DNA of 27,097 nucleotides from JAXHUH01 sp034211175 (GTDB taxonomy: Bacteria; Actinomycetota; Acidimicrobiia; Acidimicrobiales; CAIXPF01): contig JAXHUH010000284.1 of NCBI GenBank assembly GCA_034211175.1, forward strand, positions 1 to 27,097. The letters run 5' to 3'. Under the pieces are notes generated by a model. That model was not told where the DNA came from. It saw only the letters and a program-made list of their open reading frames with translations, and did not search any database. The position numbers were made by a program, and so were the translations under genes. Positions 1-8,546 of the stretch are shown piece after piece (positions within the stretch are counted from its first letter, which is position 1; each line of letters starts with the position of its first letter).

Positions 1-1
1 G

Positions 2-1138
2 ATGGCCAGCCCGCTCGCCCTGCTCGGCGCGGTCCCGCTCGCACCGGCCCCGGCGCTGCTGCGCGATCGGGTGATGGCGTCGGTCGAGGCCGGTGCCGCA
101 CCCCCGCCCGGCGCCGGTGGGGGCGCCGGGACCGGTGGGCCGGTTGCGGCGACGGGTTCCCGGCGGCGGCGCAACGTCCTGGTCGGCGCTGCCGCGGCGA
201 CCGTCGCCGCGGTCGTGGCGCTCGTCGCCGTGCTCGCCGGCGCGCTGGCCTCCGGCGGTGACGGCGGAACGGACGTGCTCGCCGCCGAGGTCGATGCCTC
301 CCCGACCACGGGCGAGGTGACCACGACGGTGGGGTCGGCCGCCGCTCCGGCTCCGTCGACCACCGGCTCGACGACCACCGAGCCCGCCGCCCCGACGACC
401 GTCACGACGGTCGTGCCGACCGTGACCGTGCCGCCGTCGGTCACGGTCCCGCCGGTCGAGACGACGGTGGCGCCGCCCCCGCCGCCACCCGCACCTGGTC
501 AGCTCGAGTGGTCGACCGACGTGATCGACGTCGGCGACGCCGGAACGAGCGGTGGCCTGGTCCTCTCCAACACCGGCGGCTCGCCGGTCACGTGGCAGGC
601 CGCCGGCGGGCCGTCCGCGGCGGTGCAGCCGGCGGGCGGGACGTTGGCGCCCGGCAGCTCCGTGGCCGCCACCGTGGTGGTCGACCGGTCGTCCCTCGCC
701 GAGGGACCGTTCGCCCTGCCGCTGGCGGTGTCGAGCGACGGCGGGTCGACCACGGTCGACGTGATCGGTTCGGTGGCCGAGCCGCCCGAGCTGATCCGGG
801 TCACCCGCTCCGTCGGTGACGTGGCGGTGGCCGCACCCCGCTGTCTCGGCACCACGACCTCACGCGTCGTGGTCTCGGCCGAGGACGACTCCGGGATCGG
901 CGGCGGCACCCTCTCGTGGTCCCACTCGAACGGTGCGTCGGGCACCACGGCGTTCACGGTCGAGGGCGGCGGCCTCGTCGCCCGACTCGGGCCGTTCGGT
1001 GCCGAGGGCGCGGTGACCTGGTCGGTGGCGGTCCGCGACACGTTCGGCAACGTCACCACACAAGCGGGCTCGCCGGCGCTGCCGGTCGTGTGCGAGACCG
1101 GCGGGCTGACCATCGGCGGCGGGTTCACGACCGGCTGA
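2..1138 (+). CDS. Membrane-anchored protein with extracytoplasmic beta-rich domains (probably 5'-truncated by window edge)
   Basis: The reading frame is open at the left edge and an ATG happens to fall at base 2, so the true start may lie outside. Visible order: about 55 residues of Ala/Pro/Gly-rich sequence with an RDRVMASVEAG stretch, a basic SRRRRN stop-transfer-like patch, one transmembrane helix (about residues 58-82), a Thr/Val/Pro-rich linker (about 95-165), then two beta-rich regions (about 167-262 and 263-370). The first resembles the ASH/Ig-like folds of bacterial surface proteins, with NTGGSPVTW and LAPGSS turns. The two Cys at about 281 and 367 could form a disulfide bridge across the second region. 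The cytoplasmic-TM-linker-extracellular layout is what anti-sigma factors, or sigma factors with a C-terminal extracytoplasmic extension, show in this group; no sigma or zinc-finger domain is visible in this part, so that identity is only a guess. Confidence 0.75.
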   Translation: MASPLALLGAVPLAPAPALLRDRVMASVEAGAAPPPGAGGGAGTGGPVAATGSRRRRNVLVGAAAATVAAVVALVAVLAGALASGGDGGTDVLAAEVDASPTTGEVTTTVGSAAAPAPSTTGSTTTEPAAPTTVTTVVPTVTVPPSVTVPPVETTVAPPPPPPAPGQLEWSTDVIDVGDAGTSGGLVLSNTGGSPVTWQAAGGPSAAVQPAGGTLAPGSSVAATVVVDRSSLAEGPFALPLAVSSDGGSTTVDVIGSVAEPPELIRVTRSVGDVAVAAPRCLGTTTSRVVVSAEDDSGIGGGTLSWSHSNGASGTTAFTVEGGGLVARLGPFGAEGAVTWSVAVRDTFGNVTTQAGSPALPVVCETGGLTIGGGFTTG

Positions 1139-1240
1139 GCCCGGCAACGAACCGGCACCGCCGGACGCTGGCGTGCACGCTGGGTTCAGGTGCGGAAACA
1201 TCCGCACGTGGCCGACGTGGCCAGCGGATGGGGGTTCGAG

Positions 1241-1663
1241 ATGGTCAGGCTCGACCAGGTCAACATCGTGGTCGAAGACATGGAGGCCATGTCGGCCTTC
1301 TACGAACGGCTCGGCGTCCCGATCCAGCGAGGGCTTCCCCAGTGGGCACCCCACCATCGGAACACCGGCTCGGCGGAAGGCATCGACATCGACCTGGACA
1401 GCGACGAGTTCGCAGCGGTCTGGAACGAGGGCTGGCCTGGCGGCGGCGGCATCGTCCTCGGGTTCCGGGTTGGGTCCCGGGAGGAGGTCGACCGCCTCTA
1501 CGAGGACCTCACGGCAGCCGGATACACCGGGCAGCAGCCTCCCTACGACGCCTTCTGGGGGTCCCGGTACGCCATCGTCGCCGATCCCGACGGCAACGCC
1601 GTCGGGCTGATGAGTCCTGCTGACGACGAGCGACGGACCCCGCCGCCAACTCCTCCCTCCTGA
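1241..1663 (+). CDS. VOC (glyoxalase/bleomycin-resistance fold) family protein
   Basis: A 140-residue protein with two beta-alpha-beta-beta-beta halves. It opens with VRLDQVNIVVEDMEAMSAFY and ends with the family signature YAIVADPDGNAVGLMSP. The usual metal-binding His of the first strand (xxHVxLxV) is Gln here, and the usual Glu after DPDGN is Gly, so canonical VOC metal ligands appear to be missing. It may be a metal-free binding protein rather than a lyase or dioxygenase. The ATG at 1241 is preferred because it puts the first beta strand at the normal distance from the N terminus; a GTG at 1190 would add 17 unconserved residues. Neither start has a strong ribosome binding site. The substrate cannot be inferred. 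Confidence 0.8.
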   Translation: MVRLDQVNIVVEDMEAMSAFYERLGVPIQRGLPQWAPHHRNTGSAEGIDIDLDSDEFAAVWNEGWPGGGGIVLGFRVGSREEVDRLYEDLTAAGYTGQQPPYDAFWGSRYAIVADPDGNAVGLMSPADDERRTPPPTPPS

Positions 1664-1847
1664 CGCGGTCCGCCGACGTCGTGCGGAAGCAGCCGCGCTG
1701 CCGGCGTTGTTGGAGCTGCCCGGAAGGAGGGGCGCAGAGCCCGAACCGCTGAGGCCGTTCGCGGCCCGCGGGTCGAGGAGCCCAGGGGGAGGCGCCGGGT
1801 CAGGGGCGGGGCGGGCGGCGACGGCTGTGCCGTTCGGCGACGCGGGC

Positions 1848-2060
1848 TCAGTAGCCGGCTTCGGCGATGCGGGCCCGGACCTGCTCCTCCTCGGCGGCAC
1901 GGACGAGGAGCGCTGAGCTGCCGAGGGCGAGAACCCCGCCGGTCTCGGGATGTTCGTTGCGCAGGAGCTGGACGGTGAAGCCGTCGGACTCCAACGACCG
2001 GACGAGGATCTCGGCCTCGAAGATCGACGCGCCGAGGTCGATGCGAACGATGTCAGACAT
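1848..2060 (-). CDS. DUF2007-type small protein (putative signal-transducing protein)
   Basis: A 70-residue protein starting MSDIVRIDLG. It has the DUF2007 layout: an N-terminal strand, a helix FEAEILVRSLESDG (about 14-27), a strand TVQLLRNEH, a Gly-rich turn, then the ALLVRAAEEEQVRARI strand-helix end. The role of this family is not established; members resemble small ferredoxin-like regulatory domains. The ATG at 2060 is well supported: a -35/-10 pair lies immediately upstream with only six bases between the -10 and the start. Bases 1664-1847 on its downstream side hold no gene I can support. Confidence 0.75.
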   Translation of the reverse strand: MSDIVRIDLGASIFEAEILVRSLESDGFTVQLLRNEHPETGGVLALGSSALLVRAAEEEQVRARIAEAGY

Positions 2061-2066
2061 CGCCTC

Positions 2067-2095
2067 ACCGTAGTAGCGGTGCATCCCGCGGTGAA
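2067..2095 (-). promoter_or_regulatory. Promoter of the DUF2007 gene
   Basis: Read on the minus strand: TTCACC at 2095-2090 (four of six matches to TTGACA), a 17-base spacer, then TACGGT at 2072-2067 (TANNNT type), then six bases to the ATG at 2060. The spacing places transcription start at or next to the ATG, so the mRNA is probably leaderless, although a GTGAGG that could act as a ribosome binding site overlaps the end of the -10. Confidence 0.5.
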
Positions 2096-2131
2096 CCTGA
2101 TTCGCCGCGGAGGGGGCCGAAGCGGCGGTGG

Positions 2132-2926
2132 TCAGGGCCGGGGCTGGTGGACCGGGCAGGCGTTGATGCGGCGGCCGCCGAGCTCGTACGACTCCAGCTC
2201 GCTGCCGCAGCGGCGGCAGTGCTCCCGCTTGTAGACCCAGACCGACTCGTCGCGGCGCAGCCGGGAGAGCGGCTTGCCGATGAACGCCGGGTCGATGGTC
2301 ACGATGCGGTTGCGGCGGACCCCGGCCTTGAGCTGGGCGACCATCTCGTCCCACAACGCGTCGACCTCGGTGCGATCGAGCTCGTTGGCCGGCACGAGCG
2401 GGTGGATGCCGCAGATGAACAGGAGCTCGGCCCGGTAGACGTTGCCGATCCCGGCGACGACCTTCTGGTCGAGCAGTGCCTGGCCGATCGGGACCTTCCG
2501 TCGGGCGAGGTTGGCGGCGAAGCGGTCGGGATCGGCGTTGCGGCGCAGCGGATCGGGCCCGAGCTCGTCGACGACCTTGTCCCGGTCGCCCGGCGTGACC
2601 AGCCGACACGTCGTCGGGCCGGACAGGTCCCACGTGTGGTCGGGGCCCTCGAGCCGGAGCCGGACCGCGCCGACCGGCGCGGGCGGGGGCGTGGGCCGCC
2701 GGCGCCACTTGCCGATCAGCCCGAGGTGGACGTGGAGCAGCTCGCCGTTGTCCCACCAGCTGAACAGGTGCTTGCCCCACGCCTCGGTCCGGGTGAGCAC
2801 GGCACCGTCGAACCGGGCTGCGCTCTCGGCGAAGCGCCCCTGAGGCGACGATGCCGCGATCTCGTGGTGGCGCAGGTCCTTCGCCAGGTCCTTGGCGAGC
2901 CGGTGAATGGTGTGTCCCTCGGGCAC
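2132..2926 (-). CDS. Fpg/Nei family DNA glycosylase (Nei2-like, endonuclease VIII type)
   Basis: A 264-residue base-excision repair glycosylase/AP lyase. After removal of the initiator residue the protein begins PEGHTIHRLA: the N-terminal Pro is the Schiff-base nucleophile and the next Glu is catalytic. The Lys in WGKHLF fits the conserved beta-clamp lysine. The helix-two-turn-helix lies in the segment containing KVVAGIGNVYRAELLFICGI (about 155-175). The C-terminal zinc finger reads CRRC...CPVH: the fourth ligand is His rather than the usual Cys. The GTG at 2926 is fixed by the invariant PEG. There is no ribosome binding site, but TACGGT lies eight bases upstream, which suggests a leaderless transcript. 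Family assignment is firm; the exact lesion range is not. Confidence 0.93.
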   Translation of the reverse strand: MPEGHTIHRLAKDLAKDLRHHEIAASSPQGRFAESAARFDGAVLTRTEAWGKHLFSWWDNGELLHVHLGLIGKWRRRPTPPPAPVGAVRLRLEGPDHTWDLSGPTTCRLVTPGDRDKVVDELGPDPLRRNADPDRFAANLARRKVPIGQALLDQKVVAGIGNVYRAELLFICGIHPLVPANELDRTEVDALWDEMVAQLKAGVRRNRIVTIDPAFIGKPLSRLRRDESVWVYKREHCRRCGSELESYELGGRRINACPVHQPRP

Positions 2927-2934
2927 GGCGCCCG

Positions 2935-2940
2935 ACCGTA
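2935..2940 (-). promoter_or_regulatory. Candidate -10 box of the nei-like gene
   Basis: TACGGT on the minus strand, eight bases before the GTG start at 2926 and identical to the -10 proposed for the DUF2007 gene. No matching -35 was found at 16-18 bases. Confidence 0.35.
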
Positions 2941-3011
2941 CCCGCCCCCGATCCCCAACCCGGAGCCGACCACCGCCCTAGCCGGCGCCTCCGGTCAGCT
3001 CCAGGTGGCGG

Positions 3012-3218
3012 TCATCTCGACGTGGCGCGGGACTCCAACAGCGATCGTGTGTGATCGCTCAGGCGCGGAGCCGACTCGACGATGGCGCGCAGGTGCGCTC
3101 GTTCGTGTTCGTCGGGACCGTCGGCTGGCTCGTCCCGCAGCGCCCGCCGTTCTGAAGGTTCGATGATGTGCCGCTCCACCAGCTCACGGTACCCCACGCT
3201 TTGTACCTGGTCGAACAT
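3012..3218 (-). CDS. Small hydrophilic hypothetical protein
   Basis: A 68-residue ORF starting MFDQVQSVGYRELVERHI. It is strongly charged (many Glu, Arg, Asp), predicted mostly helical, with no membrane segment or Cys. It begins 34 bases after the stop of the second FtsX-type permease on the same strand, with GGGAAG eight bases before the ATG, so it could be the last gene of that operon. I do not recognise a family. Composition resembles real genes here, but a chance ORF in GC-rich DNA is possible. Confidence 0.4.
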   Translation of the reverse strand: MFDQVQSVGYRELVERHIIEPSERRALRDEPADGPDEHERAHLRAIVESAPRLSDHTRSLLESRATSR

Positions 3219-3252
3219 CAGTTCGCTTCCCGCGACGGAGGTGGTCCCGCGC

Positions 3253-5907
3253 TCACTCGTGGGCCACGGTCGAGATGCTGATGGGGCGGAAGCGGAGGGT
3301 GAGGCCGCTGGCGACGGTGGTTGCGGCCCCGGCGACGAGGGGGACGGCGATGACGAGCAGGGCGACGATGCGCCAGGGCACGACGAGCGGGAGGTCGCCG
3401 TCGTTCGCAGCGGCGAACACCGAGACGGGGAGGAGCCCGACGGGAATCGCGAGCGCGGTGCCGAGCGCGGTGAGCAACAGCGCGCGGGCGCCGCTCGTCC
3501 GGCGCATCGTCGACGGCGGCGCCCCGACGACGAGGAGCACGTCCCGCTCGTCGCGGGTCTCCGCCGCGGACAACGCCAGCGTCGCGGCGACGACGAAGAG
3601 GCTCAGCACCAGCGCGACCGCGGCGAGCGCGCCGTCGACGATCCGCTGGTCCAGCTCCGACGGCGGGTTGTACACGGTGGCCTGGACGATGATCTCGTCC
3701 GCGCCGGACCCGGTCCGGTGGGCGTCGGTGATCTCCTGCACCGCGGCGCGCTGAGTAGCCGTCAGCGGCTCGGGCGTGCGGAGCGCGACAACCTCCGGCC
3801 CGGCCACGAGGCCCAGGACGTCGGCCCGCTCCGGCGTGAGCAGGACCGGCGGGAGGTTGCCGAGTGGCAGGCCCGTCCGGTCGACGACGTCCACGTCGAT
3901 CGGCGGGATCGAGGAGGCACCATCACCGGGCCCGAAGGTGAGGGAACCCGAGCCCCCGGCTGACTCAGCGAGGACGACGGCCCCGTGCTCGTCGAGCGAG
4001 ACGCGTGCCGCGGCCGGGAGGTCGTAGCGGTCGAGGACGAGCTCGTCCGCCACCAGTGCAACCGCCGGACCTCCCCATCGGCCCACGTACGCCAGCCCGA
4101 CGTAGCCGGCACCGGCGGTCGTCCAGTCGGATGGGACGAAGTCGGTCACGCCCCAGCCGCCCCCGGCGGGGATCTCCGTGGGTATCGCGGTTCGCAGGTG
4201 GATGATCTCGCTGTCGTCGAGCTCGTCTTGCAGCTCGGCGACGAGACCGTCAGGCAACGGCTGCATCGAGGTGTGCGCACTCCACGGATCGCCGACCATC
4301 AGGGCCTCTGCGTCGTGGGCCGTGAGGACGATCTCGTCGGGACGCATCCACGGCGGGTCGGCGGTCTCGCGGGCGTTGAACGACTGCACGAGCCCGGACG
4401 CCCCGACGGCGAGCGCACCGGTCGCGCACACCGCGGCGACGACCGCTGCGGCGCGGGTGCGCTGGCGGACGAGGGAGCGGGCGGCGATCCGTCCTGCGCC
4501 GCGAGCGCGCTTCGCCAGCGGCTCGAGCACACCCGCGACGTAGGTGGGCGCGACGGCGCACGATCCGAGGAGGATGGCAACGCTGCCGACGACGGCGGTC
4601 AGGATCCACACGGCATTCGAGTCGCCGTTGGCGCCGAGTGTCGCCAGGCCGAGGAGCGCGAGGCCGCCGGCCGTCGCGGCGAGCCCGGCGATCGGCAACC
4701 ACCGGGGCACCGGGCGCAGCGGTCGGCGGCCGGCGAGCGCGGCGAGCACCGGGATGTGGGCGTTGGCCCGGGCCGGGACGAGGGCGGCGATGGTCGCCGC
4801 CCCGACCCCGAGGAGCACGATCGGGCCGAGGTCGACGAGGCGGAGCGCGTAGGGATCGACGTCGTGCTGGAAGAAGCTGTCCATCCCGTCGCGAACCGCG
4901 GCGAGCACGGCGGCGGCGAGGCCGACCCCGAGGGCGGTGCCGGCGAAGCCCGTCCACGTGCCCTGCAGGAACAGGACCCGGCGAAGCACGCGGGGCGCAG
5001 CGCCGTTCGCCGAGAGTTGGCCCAGCATCGTGAGCTGGCGCCGGGCGCTCGCCGCGAAGGCCGCAGCGATCACGATCCCGGTCATGGTGAGGCCGACCGC
5101 ACCGACGACCCAGGTCCAACCGATGGCCGGCGGGGCATCCAAGCTCGTCGCGGTCGTCGGCACGCCGTTCACGCCGGGTGCGAACACCGTGGTCACGACG
5201 CCGTCCAGATCGGCGATGGCGGGAACCTCCGCGATCTCGGCTGTGCTCAGGCCCTCGGGCAGGTCCACGAGGACCATCCGCTCGGCGCCCGCCGCGCCGG
5301 ATCGCCACGGGAACGGCGTGCCCGGCGCGACCACCACGCCATGGACGCCCCAGGTGTCGCGGCGCTCGCCGACGCCGACCACCGTCCAGGTGGCGGGGGC
5401 GGGATCGACGAGATCGAGCACGTCACCGACCGCAACGTCGAGGTCGGCCGCCACTCGTCGGGTGAGGAACACCTCGCCGGCGCTGGCTGGCTCGCGGCCG
5501 TCGAGCACCTGGTAGATGGTCGCGCCGAGCGGGTCGGCCATCGCCAGCTCGGCGATCCGGCTGGCCGTCCGGAGCCCGTCCTCGGTGCGCAGCAGGCGCA
5601 AATCGTTCGAGCGGTAGCCGATCGCTCGACTGCCCGGGGGCAGACCCGCCTCGATCTCACCGATCGGCGGCGGCTCGGTCGCTTCCTCGGTGTCGAGTGG
5701 GAGCGCGACATCGCCGCCACCGAAGCTCCGCTGCCAGTCCTCCAAGGCGCTGCGGCTGTCGGTCCGCACGAGCACCGCGCCGATCGTCATCGCCGCCACC
5801 GGCAAGGCCACGAGCAGCGCGACGAGCAGGGTGCGCCACGGCCGGCGCACGACCTCCCGGCGGGCGAGGCGGGCGGCGAGCCGCAGCGATCCAGAGGACG
5901 TTCTCAT
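3253..5907 (-). CDS. FtsX-like ABC transporter permease, second of two paralogs
   Basis: An 884-residue MacB/FtsX-type permease. It starts MRTSSGSLRLAARLARREVV; the basic RPWRTLLVALLVALPVAAMT is the first membrane helix (about 25-47). A large extracytoplasmic MacB-PCD-like domain follows (about 50-265), then helices around 270-300 and several more to about 480, a second extracytoplasmic domain (about 500-740), and three C-terminal helices ending in the segment RFRPISISTVAHE. The first paralog ends RLRPVTISTMAHE, so the two arose by duplication. ATG 5907 is preferred; a GTG at 5916 would overlap the upstream stop as GTGA and add three residues. It probably pairs with the other permease and the ATPase to export or extract an envelope-active compound or lipid. 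Substrate unknown. Confidence 0.9.
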   Translation of the reverse strand: MRTSSGSLRLAARLARREVVRRPWRTLLVALLVALPVAAMTIGAVLVRTDSRSALEDWQRSFGGGDVALPLDTEEATEPPPIGEIEAGLPPGSRAIGYRSNDLRLLRTEDGLRTASRIAELAMADPLGATIYQVLDGREPASAGEVFLTRRVAADLDVAVGDVLDLVDPAPATWTVVGVGERRDTWGVHGVVVAPGTPFPWRSGAAGAERMVLVDLPEGLSTAEIAEVPAIADLDGVVTTVFAPGVNGVPTTATSLDAPPAIGWTWVVGAVGLTMTGIVIAAAFAASARRQLTMLGQLSANGAAPRVLRRVLFLQGTWTGFAGTALGVGLAAAVLAAVRDGMDSFFQHDVDPYALRLVDLGPIVLLGVGAATIAALVPARANAHIPVLAALAGRRPLRPVPRWLPIAGLAATAGGLALLGLATLGANGDSNAVWILTAVVGSVAILLGSCAVAPTYVAGVLEPLAKRARGAGRIAARSLVRQRTRAAAVVAAVCATGALAVGASGLVQSFNARETADPPWMRPDEIVLTAHDAEALMVGDPWSAHTSMQPLPDGLVAELQDELDDSEIIHLRTAIPTEIPAGGGWGVTDFVPSDWTTAGAGYVGLAYVGRWGGPAVALVADELVLDRYDLPAAARVSLDEHGAVVLAESAGGSGSLTFGPGDGASSIPPIDVDVVDRTGLPLGNLPPVLLTPERADVLGLVAGPEVVALRTPEPLTATQRAAVQEITDAHRTGSGADEIIVQATVYNPPSELDQRIVDGALAAVALVLSLFVVAATLALSAAETRDERDVLLVVGAPPSTMRRTSGARALLLTALGTALAIPVGLLPVSVFAAANDGDLPLVVPWRIVALLVIAVPLVAGAATTVASGLTLRFRPISISTVAHE

Positions 5908-5912
5908 GGCGC

Positions 5913-8546
5913 TCACTCGTGGGCCATCGTCGAGATGGTTACGGGGCGAAGCCGCAGGGCGAGCCCGCTCGCGCCGGTGGCGATGGTGGCCGCAGCCAGG
6001 GGCACGGCGACGAGAAGGAGGCCGATGACGCGCCACGGCACCACGAGGGGAAGGTCCTCGATCGTTGCGGCGATGACGGTCGCGGGGAGGAGGCCGACAG
6101 GTACGGCGAGCAGTGTGCCCAGCGCCGTGAGCAACAGCGCCTTGTAGCCCGACGCCCGCCGCATCGCCCGCGGCGCTGCGCCGACGACGAGCAGCACGTC
6201 ACGCTCGTCACGGGTCTCGGCGGCCGCGAGCGCCAGGTTCGCCGCGACGACGAACAGGCTGAGCGTCAGCGCCCCAGCGGTCAGCAGGCTCTCGACGACG
6301 AACGGATCCGGGCTGTCCGCTGGATCGTGCATTACCGGCGACGTGAACACCGTGTCGTCGGTGGCCTCGTGAACCTCACCGAACCCGAAGCGTGCGAGCA
6401 CGTCGCTGCGTTGCTCGGCGGTGAGGGGTTCGGTCGCCCGCACGATGACGCTGGTCGACGCGTCGACCAGTCCGAGCTCTGCCGCCCGGTCCTCGCTCAC
6501 GAGGACCCCGGCGACGCCGAGCGGCGCAGCCGGTGGCCGGGGGATGACCGTTGCCTCCAGCGGCCCGACCATGACCTCGACCCCATCCGGGTCGTACCGC
6601 CGGAACTCGACGGTGGCCTCGCCGGCGGGCCCGTCGCTGAGGAGCACGACGCCTTCGGTGCCGAGCGCGTCGAGCACGGCGGAGCCCGGATCGAACGCCT
6701 GGTGAAGGGTCGCGTCGACCACCGTCAACTGCGAGGCGACGAGCTGGGCGCTCTCCTGATCGGAGCTTGCGAGCCCGCCGGCCGACATGCCGGTTCGCCA
6801 CCAGTCGCCACGCAAGCCGCCGGGCGCCGAGACGTGGCGGACCGTCAGCACCTCCGACTCGCCGCCGATCGCGGTCTGGACCGCAGTGATCGCATCGTCC
6901 GGGACCCGGACCTGACCTCCGTCGACGCTGCTCGAGTGGAGGAGGACATCCGTCGGGGCAAGCAACGGCCCCACCGGAACCTCGCCCGCGAGGTCGGCCA
7001 GCACCAGGGCCGAGGCGGCGACGGCGAGCGCCCCTGCCGCGCCGACGGCGGACACCACGGCGCTCGTGCGGGTGCGTTGGCGGGCCAGGCTGCGTGCGGC
7101 GAGGCGTCGGGAGCCGCCCGTGTGGTCGGCGATCGGTCCCAGCACGCTCACGTAGCCGGGCGCGACGGCACACGCACCGAACAGGACGGCCACACCCCCG
7201 GCGATCCCGGTGGCGATCCAGACCTGACTGCCGCCGGCGGTGCCCTGCGCTCCCAGCGCGGCGATGCCGAGCAGCGCCAGCCCGGCGGCGAGTACGGCGA
7301 TGCGGGTGGGCGTCAGCCAGCGGGGTACCGGCCGCAACGGCCGGCGCCCGGCCAACGCAGTGAGGACCGGCAACCGATCGTTCGACCATGCCGGCACCGC
7401 CGCGGCCAGCGTCGACGCGACCACCCCGATCACGGCGATGGGGGCGAGGTCGCCGGGCCGGACCGTGTACGGAGCCACGTCGCGCCCGAAGAACGCGTCG
7501 ACGTGGGGTATGAGGATGAACAGGGCGATCGCACCGAGCCCGAATCCGGCGAGCACCCCGACCGCGCCGGTCCAGGTGCCCTGGAGGAGCAGGACCCGAC
7601 GAAGTGTCGACGGCATGGCGCCGTTGGCCGAGAGCTGGCCGAGCACGACGAGTTGGCGGCGGGCTCCGGCGGCGAACGCAGCCGCGATCACGATGCCGAG
7701 GACCGTGAGCGCGACCGCCCCGCCGACCCAGCCCACGGCGACGTGTGGAGGCCCGGTCGGGTGGCCGACATCGGCGGGCTCACCGTTGACCGGCTCCGGG
7801 CCTGGAGGTACGACGCCGGGAGCCCACTCCACGCCGTACGGAAGCCGTGACAGCTCGGCCGCCTCGGCGCGGGTCAGGTCGTCGGGGAGCGCGACGCGCA
7901 CCCGGACCGGCGTCTCCACCTCGTCGCCGAGGTCGCGCCAGGCAAACTCGGTCCCAGGCCCCAGCACGATCATTGACTGGCCCCACCATGCGGCGCGCTC
8001 GCCGGTGCCGACGACGGTCCAGGACGCAGGCACCGGCAGGTCGATGTCGAGGCGGTCGCCCACCCCGACGTCGAGGTCGTCCGCCACCCGGCGGGTCACG
8101 AACACCTCGTCGGGCCCGGTCGGTGCCCGGCCGTCGAGCACCTGGGCGATCGGTGCCGCCATCGGTTCGGCGATCGCGACGTCGGTGACCGTCGCCCTGG
8201 CGATACGACCGTCCCCGGCACGCAGCACCCGGTCCCAGCTCTCGTGATGGACCTGCGCCTCGCTGCCCTCGGGAAGGGCCTGCCGGACGACGTCGGCTTC
8301 GGTGTCGTCGGCGACCTGGACGACCGCGTCGGCATGGCCCTGCTCGGTCCGCCAGACGTCCGCCCAGGTTCGCTCGCCGGTGCGCAACGTCACGACGCCG
8401 GCGGTCATCGCCGCTACCGGCACGGCGACCAACGACGCGACGAGCAGGGTGCGCCAGGGGCGGCGGACGACCTCGCGGCGGGCGAGGCGGGCGGCGAGGC
8501 GCAGCGACGGGAATCGGCTGCGGCCGCCGTCTGGCGAGGAGGTCAT
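5913..8546 (-). CDS. FtsX-like ABC transporter permease, first of two paralogs
   Basis: An 877-residue permease with the same plan as its downstream neighbour: a basic N terminus ending RREVVRRPWRTLL, first helix at about 32-55, extracytoplasmic domain, a FtsX core of several helices in the middle, a second extracytoplasmic domain and three C-terminal helices, about ten in all. The ATG at 8546 overlaps the stop of the ATPase gene as ATGA, which indicates translational coupling and a one-to-one complex. The large extracytoplasmic parts fit mechanotransmission-type MacB/FtsX exporters rather than importers. No substrate-binding protein or membrane-fusion protein is encoded nearby. Confidence 0.92.
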   Translation of the reverse strand: MTSSPDGGRSRFPSLRLAARLARREVVRRPWRTLLVASLVAVPVAAMTAGVVTLRTGERTWADVWRTEQGHADAVVQVADDTEADVVRQALPEGSEAQVHHESWDRVLRAGDGRIARATVTDVAIAEPMAAPIAQVLDGRAPTGPDEVFVTRRVADDLDVGVGDRLDIDLPVPASWTVVGTGERAAWWGQSMIVLGPGTEFAWRDLGDEVETPVRVRVALPDDLTRAEAAELSRLPYGVEWAPGVVPPGPEPVNGEPADVGHPTGPPHVAVGWVGGAVALTVLGIVIAAAFAAGARRQLVVLGQLSANGAMPSTLRRVLLLQGTWTGAVGVLAGFGLGAIALFILIPHVDAFFGRDVAPYTVRPGDLAPIAVIGVVASTLAAAVPAWSNDRLPVLTALAGRRPLRPVPRWLTPTRIAVLAAGLALLGIAALGAQGTAGGSQVWIATGIAGGVAVLFGACAVAPGYVSVLGPIADHTGGSRRLAARSLARQRTRTSAVVSAVGAAGALAVAASALVLADLAGEVPVGPLLAPTDVLLHSSSVDGGQVRVPDDAITAVQTAIGGESEVLTVRHVSAPGGLRGDWWRTGMSAGGLASSDQESAQLVASQLTVVDATLHQAFDPGSAVLDALGTEGVVLLSDGPAGEATVEFRRYDPDGVEVMVGPLEATVIPRPPAAPLGVAGVLVSEDRAAELGLVDASTSVIVRATEPLTAEQRSDVLARFGFGEVHEATDDTVFTSPVMHDPADSPDPFVVESLLTAGALTLSLFVVAANLALAAAETRDERDVLLVVGAAPRAMRRASGYKALLLTALGTLLAVPVGLLPATVIAATIEDLPLVVPWRVIGLLLVAVPLAAATIATGASGLALRLRPVTISTMAHE

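Noticed and set aside
3985..7850. Long plus-strand frames (about 720 codons each) opposite the two permease genes
   Set aside because: They are mirror frames of the FtsX-type permeases, with composition typical of shadow ORFs and no recognisable domains.
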